A DNA stretch of 64,000 nt from Craspedostauros australis (taxonomy: Eukaryota > Bacillariophyta > Bacillariophyceae > Mastogloiales > Achnanthaceae), in assembly GCA_026770025.1 (NCBI GenBank), contig JAMXDE010000011.1, positions 434,001 to 498,000 of the forward strand. Direction: 5' to 3'. Below the pieces are notes generated by a model that searched no databases, was not told the origin of the DNA, and worked only from the letters and a program-made list of their open reading frames with translations. This document shows, in pieces, positions 42,733 through 53,200 of this stretch. Each line of letters begins with the position of its first letter. Positions within the stretch are counted from its first letter, which is position 1. The position numbers and the translations under genes are program-made.

Positions 42733-43578
42733 GAGGGTATTGGGATTGGGAGAGAGATGGTGGTGGTGGTGAATGATAGACTGATGCTTCTGCCATACTG
42801 CGAAGCTGCAGTGCCGCAGTGCTACGCCTTACGATACTATACTCTGTTCTATTGCGCTGCACGGAGAGCAGTCGAAGCGCGCAAGACCATTCGTAAGTGA
42901 CGGCGGAGCGAAATTCCGTGGATCTGGAGCAACCGACATGAAGAGGGCCAAACGGAGGATGAAAACAGGAAAGAAGAAACACATCCTGTAGCGCGAAGGT
43001 ACGACATCCGACGTTCTCTTTGTGTCATCGATGATGCACTGAATAGATGATGGGATGGCGAGCGAGATCTTCGCAGACTTCATTCTGGAGTTGATTGGAG
43101 ATCATGGAGCAACCGATCAGCTTACAGGAAGCAGGAGCTTGGACACCATCTTTTGTGGAATACGGTTCCTGTTTGCTGGTCTTTCGGCCTTTGTTCGCGG
43201 ATCGCTTGGTGGTTTACGCGCTGGAGTTACTTTCGTACCGCCTACGTACTTGCAGACCCAGAAGGAAGAAACGAAAAGGAGGAAGCTTGTCGAGGCATTC
43301 GCAGACCTGCGAAGAACAGAGGTTTGGTAGCCCGTCTGCAAATGATGTTACGAGTAGCTTGCAAGGAGTAATACTAGTTGTCAGGAAGCAATCAAGTTGA
43401 TACAGACACACCCCTGCCATACAAACATACACATACAACTACTCTGTGCTATAATACTACCGCTATATTATACATGATGACGTTCGTCTGCAACCGTGCT
43501 GCAGCACGATTGCATCGCTTCATGCAACTCGAGTTCTGTCCACAATGGCTGACACGCAGCTCCGGGGTTGCCAGGAGA
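42733..43578. other. Intergenic region
   Basis: 846 bases after IF-1. Several overlapping short frames at 43055-43400, none with a domain. GGTGGTGGTGG near 42760. No gene supported. Confidence 0.4.
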
Positions 43579-45640
43579 TCATTCGGAATTGCGGTGGCCT
43601 CCCTTCCCTTTGCCTGCAGGTTTGTATGGCCTCTTTGGTTTGGTGAGTTTACGAGCAGGGGCACGCGGCTTGGAGGCTTTGGATCCCGCTTTGTCATTCG
43701 GCTCGTCTGAGTTGCACGCAGCACCAGGCACCTTCGATTGTGGCTTTCGCGGTTTGCGATGCCGTCTTGGCGCATCCTCACTGTTTGCTTTGAGCAGTGT
43801 GGAGCTTTGGACTGGCTTGTGTTGATCTTCGCTCCTCTGCTTGGACCTTCTTCGGGATACGCGCACATTATTGACTGACTGATTTGATTGTCCACACTTT
43901 GCTTGTTGTCCATCTTGCTTGCGAATGTGTGTTGCTGGAGCAATGGGAGAGTGCACAGTAGCGCTTGAATCGAACGGCAGGTTGGCCAAATCCATTTTTG
44001 AACTTGTCAGTGAAAGCATTTCCGCAGCATGCAAATGCGCAATACGATGATTGAGAAGGAGACTACTGCAACTGTCACTTGCGATTTTCATGTGCAAGCG
44101 CCTGCGCATGTACATCAAGCTGATGCTCACGCTCATCACGCCACTCGATCGCAAACAACACGGCACGACGCATGGGCGATCGGTATTGCGTACCTTGCTT
44201 CTTTCCTCGATGTTTCGGACTTGCTCTTCCTTGCTGTCTTTCGTTATGTCCGGGGGATGGCGGCGTTGGTGGTGGTTGCGTTGACGGAGCCACCAGCGTA
44301 TGCTTCTGCGAAGGTTTCGATGCGAATGTGAGAGCCATTGACGATGTTGCAGAATTCTGCTTCGCCCGGCCACCCTCGTTTTTCTGTCTCGAGGTTTGGC
44401 AGGGATTGTGGGACTGTAGGATTTGGTACTTCTGATCACCAACCTTCTGGTTATTGCGCTGGCGGGCACGGCAAGGACGGGAGTTTGACTTGGCGGGTGG
44501 TTGACAGAGCTGGCGCGATTTCATGACTTGCTTCAAGATCATCTCTTGCTGCTCCTTCGCCAATGCAAGGCGGCGCCTTTGCTTCTCTTCTTCGTCGTTC
44601 GTGTCTTCGACCGGCGGTGTCGCAAATACGTATTCATCGCGTTGGTACGTTTGCGATGGCGCCGCGGAAGGAACCCTGTCGATGCTGCCGCTTGTATTGG
44701 CGTTGTTGCAGCCGACGTGGTCACAGTCTGATTTGTCCACATGGCTTGGCGAGGCCGCAGTATCAGGTTGTGCTGGGTCGTTCGAAACATCTGCCGGCGT
44801 GCAGCAGTTGTCGTCCGTTTTATCGGACCGAACCTGTCTTTCTCCAATACTGGACCGCAACGCCTTCGCAATGCCCGCCCATGCGGTGACCTGTACGGGA
44901 GCTACCATGTTGTCTGGTGCCGTTGTAGTGGGCGTTGGATCGCGACGCATGGAATGTGTGAGATGTCCCTGCTCAACCTGTGGTATTCCATCGTCGTTTG
45001 TGGCAGAGGTGCACGGTGAGAACGAAATCGACGGACTGGTTGCCGTTGCTGACAACAATGAAAATGATGACGATATCGACGGAGAGGGAGATGCTGGCTC
45101 GCTCCCTTGCGCGCACTTTGACGATGCCACATCTTCGAGCGCCTCCCAGCAAGTCTTGGATGTGAATGCAGATGTCGATGACGAGCGCGACGCGAACGAT
45201 GCGCTCGTGTTGACTTGGGGGGAATGTCCAAGTACGTTCAGCTTGCAGGCATGGGGCATCCAGCCTTTCTCTTGCTTCAAGGATAGTGTTTGTACTGGCT
45301 TTGGTGGTGCGGAGATCTGCGCATCGATATGTTCATCGTCGTATTTGCTCCCGATTGCACTTGGCCAGGTGAAGCGATCACTCCGAGAGCGGCGATAGCC
45401 GTGATGTCCACGATGGCTGTGGTTGGCTTGGTGCCACCGACTTCTGTCGGGATTGGGAACCATCTGCGGGTCTTCTGGTTGCGCACGTCGCGATCTGAGC
45501 AGCGCCTTTTTTGCAGATCTCTCTCTCTCCCTCTCTCTCTCTTTGTGTGTCTTGCCTATCTCACTTGGTGTCGTTCCATGCGAATGGATCAGGAATTGAC
45601 TGCACTGCGATAGTATGATAGCACCAGCACGAAGATCCAT
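43579..45640 (-). CDS. Tentative low-complexity protein, possibly two exons
   Basis: The frame 45640 to 44075 looks coding: Ser/Thr-rich disordered sequence with a clear charged helix (DEEEKQRRRLALAKEQQEMI) and a basic C-terminal part rich in Gln and Pro. A second frame, 44002 to 43579, continues in the same style (PRRHRKPRKPQSK, then KPRAPARKLTKPKRPYKPAG before the stop). One way to join them is complement of join(43579..44002, 44079..45640), a 76-nt intron with weak sites, giving 661 residues. Start is uncertain: ATG at 45640 is first, but the ERERERER run that follows comes from a CT microsatellite, so translation may begin later, for instance at 45463. No family recognised; disordered and basic. 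Confidence 0.35.
45515..45541 (+). repeat. CT-rich microsatellite
   Basis: Imperfect (CT)n, read on the minus strand as GA units; it would encode Arg-Glu repeats if the tentative minus-strand gene starts upstream of it. Confidence 0.85.
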
Positions 45641-45781
45641 CGACAAGGAATGTAATGAGACACAGCGACCTTTGAACTCGCGAATATCTCCTTTGTCAAC
45701 GTCGAAGTCGGTTGCTGCGATGATGGCAAGAGCAAGCGAATGGGCGGTCTCACTCCAGAACGCTTCCAAACACGTGGCCAC

Positions 45782-47234
45782 GAAGTAGAGTGTGGCGCAC
45801 GTATGGGATGGTCTGCTGTTCTATTTGTTCTGCACCGAATGACTGGACTGGTACTTGTCGCAGGCTTGGCTTGTGTTTGGACTTGGCTTGTGGGCAGATA
45901 CAAAGGAATTGGAGAGCATGTCATGTTTGGGAACCTCCTCCGGATACCCCTCATGCATTGCCCTCGTCTCTCGCCTCTCTTCTCTTCTGCCGTACGCATG
46001 CCTGTTGGGGAGGTCTGCACTTGCCATTCTGTTGTCGTGCCCTTGAGGTCTATCTTGGCACAACACAGGTGAAGAGATGAGATGAGAAGTGGTTGGAACT
46101 TCTTGCGTTTTTGTGACACGAATTGTGTCAGTTTTCTCTTCCGGGATTCAATTCAATTGTGTGAGAGGGTTTGATTGGTTCAGACACGTATTCTTGGACA
46201 TTCCTGGGAGTTCGCAGTGGACTCATACGATTTACGGAATTCAATCACCCACGAAATTGGTCTAGCGAGTCGATTTTAACACATCAACAATATCCGAAAG
46301 GTCGAATAAAGTGTCATAAATCAGCTGATACTTCAAAAAGAAAGGAAATTGATCATTTTCTGCTTACATCGAGAAGACGAAACACAAATGACGCAACAAC
46401 AAGTTGAAAATGACACGGCGAACAACGGCTGCGCGCAACACTGGCACACGCAGAGCGGAAGCCACACAATCACGAGGTGGACCTCACATCGACTGCACAG
46501 GAGGGACAAGTCGCGTCGTCACAGAGAGAGAGAAGACTGAGGGCATTCAAAAAATCAATCGACCAACCAACCAACTGGTTGCAACAAACGCACGCACACG
46601 CAAATACATAAATACATACTCGACACTCATCTGAGAGTTGAGCAAGGCGCATTGTTGGAAAGGAAGAAGGGCGATAGGGACATCGCACTCGAAGCAGCTT
46701 GTTCTGGACATCCCTTGACGGCGGCTGTCGACTTGGCCTGGGTGTCATTGGCACGACGAAACACCGGTCATTGCCACCCATCTTGGCGTCGGCACGGAAT
46801 ACTTGCTGTCAATACGAGCCCTCTCTCTACTTGCAGGGTCATTCGTCGACAGCACGGAGTATTGCTATCACCGCCACGGCAACTTCAACGGCAACGTTCA
46901 CCATCGACTCCCGCCTCTGCGTTGGGCTCGCTGGCTGACTTTCCGAGCAGCTTCACAGACGAGCGTCCGTTGGAACCGCATCTGCGGCGTCCATCTCATC
47001 CTCCGCAGCCATTCGATCTTCACGAGCGGGCAGCAGCACCAGTGAGCATCAATCAAGGCGTCGCGCCCCCATCAGCTCAGCTCAGTTTTACTCATCTGGC
47101 CTTGTTGGCGGCTCCATCCGCCTTGGCACAGAAAATCAACGTCGAATTGCGACCAGCCATCTGAGCCTTGCACCTGCCAAGGTCTTTCCTCATAAACTCG
47201 AATACTCCGCTTGGTTGCGATTGCCTGACGAACC
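45782..47234. promoter_or_regulatory. Region upstream of the giant FGDF gene, possible extra exon
   Basis: 1,453 bases. Mostly featureless, but a good polypyrimidine tract and acceptor (CCCTCTCTCTACTTGCAG) ends at about 46840, followed by an open frame to 47164 with coding-like composition (residues such as ALGSLADFPSSFTDE). It has no ATG. It could be the last exon of an unrecognised gene, or 46840-47234 could be the spliced 5' leader of the FGDF gene. I cannot decide. Confidence 0.35.
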
Positions 47235-50200
47235 ATGGAAGATCTCTTCGCTAATGTGGCGACCGCCAATGATGAGGAGGAGTTTGGATCGTTCTCTGCT
47301 GCTGCAAATCCAACACCCTCGACCGGCCTTGCAAGTCAAAACGCGAATGGCATCACTTCACGTGCCGACACCATATCCGACCTCTTTGCTCCAGGCAATC
47401 TGGCCAACACGACCGCAGGAATGAAGGTCGAAGACGAAGAGGACGACGACGACGACGACGATGAAGAAGAGGAGGGGAGCGGAACGGGCTTTTTTGCGGA
47501 ACAAATGAAGCAACGTCGCAAGCAGGTCTTGCAATCCGGCGGCTTCTCCAAGCAACTGCAAAAGCACCGAGACGTCCTCAAGAATAATTGGGAGGCACCA
47601 GAGGAGGAAGGAACTGGAGGCAGTGACTTGGGTTCCAGCTCCACCTTTGGTGCTGGTGTCAATGGCCATGTCAATGGAATGGCGAATGGTTACGGCATGG
47701 GGAACTCCACAAACGCGAACATGAATGCAAATATCATTGCCAACGGCAGTAGCAGCTCCTTCGCGACGCCGCAGTCCAAATCGAACAACGCACCCGCGTT
47801 GACCCCAATGAGCAACTTTGCTTCACAAATCGCAATGGCGGCAACGCCTCTTCGCGACAACAAAACTTCATCAATTGGCATGGGCGCCACCAGCAACATG
47901 AATTCCAACATGGGTATGGACATGAACGGCATGATCGCAAGCAACAGCATGAATGGAATGGTGAATAACGCGGCTGACCCCAATCAATTCGATCCGAACA
48001 TGATGATTATGATGATGAATGCAATGCAACAGGTGCAGCAGCAGCAACGACAACAACAGCAACAAACGACGTCAACTCCATTCTCCCCCGATGCAAACAT
48101 GGCCATGAATATGACTATGGCCATGCAACAGATGGCCTCACCGATGATGAACAACGCACCGGCACTCTCAACACTGACTGCTGCCAATGTCAGCAGCAAT
48201 CAGGACGACGGTTTCGGAAGCTTCGACTCGGCACCGCAAACGCAAGCGCAAACTCCAAGCATTCCAATCGCCAGCCAGCTTCCCGCTGCAGTGGAAAATG
48301 ATTTCGGGGACTTTGACTCCGCACATACACAGGAAGCCACACCAGCTGCAGCCACCGGCACTCCGGCAGTCGTCGAAGATGATGATTTCGGCAGCTTCGA
48401 TTCGGCACCACAAACGACATCGGCAGCAGAGATCGGACCGACCATGGTGGAGTTACCAATTGACGCCGCGTCCGCCTTGCCAATGCCAACGTCGTTGAAT
48501 ACCATGTCTGTGTCTGATGCCTTCGCAAGCTTGGAGCCCGCGATGCCCGAAACGACAACGCAGGCAGTGGACACGCCATCTGAAGACGAACCTGCCAACA
48601 GCAACGCCAATGAAGTGGCGGAGAGCGCAGCTGAAGTTCCCATGGACGCTGCTGTCGGCACAAACATGAACATGGGTGGCGATGCGACGATGATGCAGCA
48701 GCCAATGGATACCGAGAACATGTCTGAAGAAACGCGCAACATGATGATGGCGGCTGTTCAGATGGCAATGCAGATGAGCAATAATCCATCCATAGGGTCC
48801 ATGGACATTGCCACATCTGGTGCACAGATGCCATTTTCACCACAACCAACTCCATTCGCAGACTCAACCAAGAAGAGCACGAGCAGCAACGACGAAGACG
48901 ATGAGGATTTTGGCACCTTCGAAGACGCGGTGCAATCGACTCACACATCGACACCCAGTGAAGCCATATCATCCATGTTTGCTCCCGAGCCAACCGATGC
49001 CATGGACGCAGATGATACCGATGAATTCGGCGACTTCGAAGACGCCACGCAAACACTCAACGGTCCCTCCGCCGAATCGCAACCAACTGGCGACACTGAT
49101 GAGGATGCGTTTGGCGCTTTCGACGATCTTCAGCCACCATCTGCACTCTCTACTCTCACCGGTCCCACAATTGTGGCCATTCCAAGCCTTGACGCAACTG
49201 CGCAGGGTGCCGACGATGATGCATTTGGTGCCTTCGAAGATGCCCCCGGCACTGCATCACGAAGCGAGGCCGCCAGCAAAGACGAAGAAGGCGATTCGGA
49301 TGGATTTGGGGCTTTTGAAGACGCTGCAAATGATGGCGAGAGCACCGACGATTTCGGTGCCTTTGAGGATGCAAATGCTACAACGCCAGATGCAACCAAC
49401 GCCCTATCAAGGTCAACATCGGGTAGCGCAGAATTTGATGATCCATTTGCAGGACTTCCTGTCCCAAACAATGATGTATCGGCGTTGGCTGAGCCCGCTC
49501 TGTCTGGCGCGGCAGAACCTGCTGCAATGACGACAGCAAACATAAACTCCTCCACAATGCAACCAATGAAAGTGGACAACACCCAACCGCAAGGAACTGG
49601 TAATGATGACGACGACGACGATGACTTCGGCGACTTCGATGAGGCCATGCCATCGGGCGACTTGACACAACAACCTGGGCCAACCACGATGGTTGCCAAC
49701 ATCCCTCAAGCCACCAATGAGAACGGCGGCGGCGAAGAGGCGGAGGAGGAGGAGGAAGATGACCCCTTCGCTGGAATTGGCCCCGACAGCTCCGCGACAC
49801 CATTGCCAGCAACCATGGGCTTGTCGAGCGCAATGCAAGTGCCCGCTCCACCCGCCATCGACATGGCAACGATCATGGAACCATCCTCCCTCATGATGAC
49901 AACAGCAGATGAACTGCTTGCATCAGGAAATCCTATCGCCGATCATACGGCAAATGGAATGAACGCCAATGATGAGGATGGCGACTTCGGCGACTTCGAT
50001 TCTGCCCCACCATCCATGGAAATGAATTCTGGCCAGGAAACAGCACAAGAAGCAGCGCCCGATGACGACGCCTTCGGCGATTTTGAAGACGTAACCCCAG
50101 CAAATGCAACAGACACGTTCGGGTCGAACGATCAAGCTGCGGTTCCTGCGGCACAGTCATCGACATTTGAATTGCCGTCACCGACTGCATTTAAACCTGC

Positions 50201-53200
50201 CTCGGTCGGTCCAGCTTTATCGAACGCAGTCGCCAATCCAGCCGATGCAATCAGCAGCATGATGTTCGGATCTGCTGCAGATCAGCCCATGGCGCCGGTG
50301 GATGCGCAGCTGAACGGTGGATCCATACTATCGATGACCAACGCACAAACTACGTCGATGGAAATCGCACCGACAAATCGAAATGGGAGTGACGCAAACA
50401 ACAATGGGCAAGAAGATGACGATGACTTCGGTGACTTCGAGGCGGCCACGGCAGACGCGAAGGCGTCCGGCGACGTTCCAATTGACCAGAAGCCTCAAAC
50501 GTTTGGAGTTGCTGCAGTCGCGGACGGCACGATGCCAACCAGCGATGCTGCAACCGACGCCTTCAGTGCGTTCGATGCGATCGCTCCCCCGGTAAAGACA
50601 GTCATGAGCGTCGGCGCGAACATCGACCAAAGTCCGCCAATAGACGACGACGACGGCTTTGGAGACTTTGAAGACGCCATGCAAGACACCACGCCCACAC
50701 CTGAGCAAGAGACCGCTCAGTCTTCCATCATTCGGAATGGCGGAGCAAGCGACGACGACGACGAGGAATTTGGCGACTTTGAGGACACACAGCAGCAGCA
50801 GCAGCAAGAGCCTCCGAGCGCTATGGAAATGACCACCAATATGAATGCAGGTGCCGACGCCGACGAAGATGCGGATGCATTTGGCGCATTCGATGATGGT
50901 GCGGCTCCCGAAATGCAATCGGGACCTTCCACCGCCGCCGCAACGCAGCCTTCTGAGTCGCAAGACTTCGATGACCCATTTTCTGGTCTCCCACAAGCAC
51001 CCGCTCCGACACTCATGCCAGATGCACCGACGGAAACAACATCGAATGATCTCTTCGCAGACTCATCATCCCCAGACGAAGCAAATGCTGAAGGTGATGG
51101 AATAGCCGCTGGCACTTCAGCACCACCAAATCCACGGTCAGAGGTCAGCGCGAACGTGTCACAAGCACCAGAAAATGAGACGACAGCTGAGCAAGACGCA
51201 AGCGACCCGTTCAGCCATTTCGATTCTCTGGCACCTCCGGCACCAGTTCTGGGGGAGACGTTGGAGTCCATGATGAATGGCGCCGAGGATCTGGCCACAC
51301 CTGTAGCAGCTGCGACGCTTCCTGTCGGCGGCGACGTGGATGGAGGTGAAGACGAAGAATTTGGCGACTTCTCGGATCCCGCGGGAGTCGTGGCGCCAAC
51401 CGAAACACCGATTTCCACGATTTCAGACACAACCGTGATACAACCAGTCGGCCACAACAACGAAGGCGAAAACGACGATGACGAAGATTTCGGGGACTTC
51501 AGCGGCGTTGCTCCAACCACAGATACAACTACAGCTGCAGGTGCAACCGCAAACGCAGATACAAACACAAACATGAGCGGCGGCGAGATGGATCTGACAC
51601 CGACTGCACTGAACGGACTCGTTGGTGACGCAGCTGTCACAGCGGACGTGAACCCGAATGTCCCAACCACGGACGATGTCGATCTGTTCAACGCAGCTTC
51701 CCTGTCTCGATCGGATCCAGCGCAAGGCATGACGCCGCCACAGCAGCCGAGCACAGATCTCTTTGGTTTTTCAGACACCCCAGTCGTGACATCGACCTCA
51801 GACGCAGCTGGAGGCGCGCTGGGTGTTGCGCACACGCAAGTCATTTTGCCGGAGCCAGTGGCAACTACAGCAGCAGCTGATGAAGATGATCCATTTGGTG
51901 CGTTCGATGCAATTTCGCAGGATCCCGCCGGGTTGGCGCAGCCTTCACAAGAACCGACGCTGACGATGAAATCCACAGAGACCGAGGCAACAGATGATTT
52001 CGGTGACTTTGGAGCCGCACCATCGGCGGAATCCAATATCAATAGCACAGCTCTTGCAAGCGGCGACATCGCGCAGGCCAAGGCGGTTCCAGAATCGGCA
52101 GCAGACAACGGAAACGACATGAGGTTTGGAGACTTCGGATCAGCAGAGGCCGAGGAACGCACCACGCAACCACCAGGTGCAGATACCACAGGAAACGATG
52201 TTTTCGATGCATTTGCGGGTGCTGTAGCCGTTCAAGCACACGATGCTGACGCAGCTCTCGCATCCAAAGACAATGCCGACGACGATGACTTTGGCAACTT
52301 CGATGGGCCAACAACGACAGAATCTCAGCCTGCGGAGGATTCGGGCGCGGACTTTGGCGATTTTGGAGGTGCCTCACAAGCTGAAAACGCAAAGGGCGAA
52401 GAAATGGAAGCAACCCCGGATGCATTCGGTGCCTTTGACGTCATCGCTCCAGCGCCTCCGTCCGTCGAAACGCAGCCAGTCGCAGCAGGGAGCAGCGAAG
52501 ACTTTGATGCCTTTGGTGCATTTGATAGCGTGGCTCCTGTCCCGTCCTCAGAAGGACCAGCAATAACAATCGACGTGCTAGAACCAGCATCAGACAATGA
52601 TGCATTTGGTGCCTTCGATAGCATCCCATCCTCTGATGTCCCTCAGCCCAACGAGAGTGAAGCTGTTCCAAAAGCTGACGGTGACAACAACAATGATGGC
52701 GCTCCAAATACAGCAGCTCCACCGACGGAAGATATCGATGATTCATTTGGTGACTTCGGTACGACCGCTGTTCCTGCAGATGCTCCGGACAGCAAAGTGG
52801 GAGAAGCAGCTGTGTCCACCTCTCCAGATGCAGAGCAGCAGCAAAGCCCCGAACAGCAGGATCTATTCGGTGCGTTCGAATCAAACAACACTGCGACACC
52901 CAGTCCGTCGTCCGCCGACGGCAACACAGCTACATTGATTCCAAATGATGACTTTGGCGACTTTGAGGATGCCGAGAAGAACAACAACGGATCCACCGCC
53001 GCTGGACAAGATGATGCTAATCCCTCCATGGCAACCGACGATGATACCTTCGGTGACTTTACTGCAAACAACAGCGCCATAGCGACGACCGGCGAATCCA
53101 AAGAAGTTGCTGCCATGGATACACCCAAGCCGAACGAAGATGGCGATAAAGAAGCCGACTTTGGAGATTTTGGAGGATTTGAAGCGGCCAACGCAGGCGC

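Noticed and set aside
44003-44194. Strong donor GTACGC at 44193-44192 for the tentative minus-strand gene
   Set aside because: Its phase does not match any acceptor leading into the 3' frame; the weaker 44078 donor fits in phase.
44523-45398. 291-codon plus-strand frame opposite the tentative gene
   Set aside because: Cys/Ser-rich translation without domain; the minus strand has a plausible charged helix.
46652-47164. 170-codon frame upstream of the FGDF gene as a stand-alone gene
   Set aside because: It contains no ATG; kept only as a possible exon.
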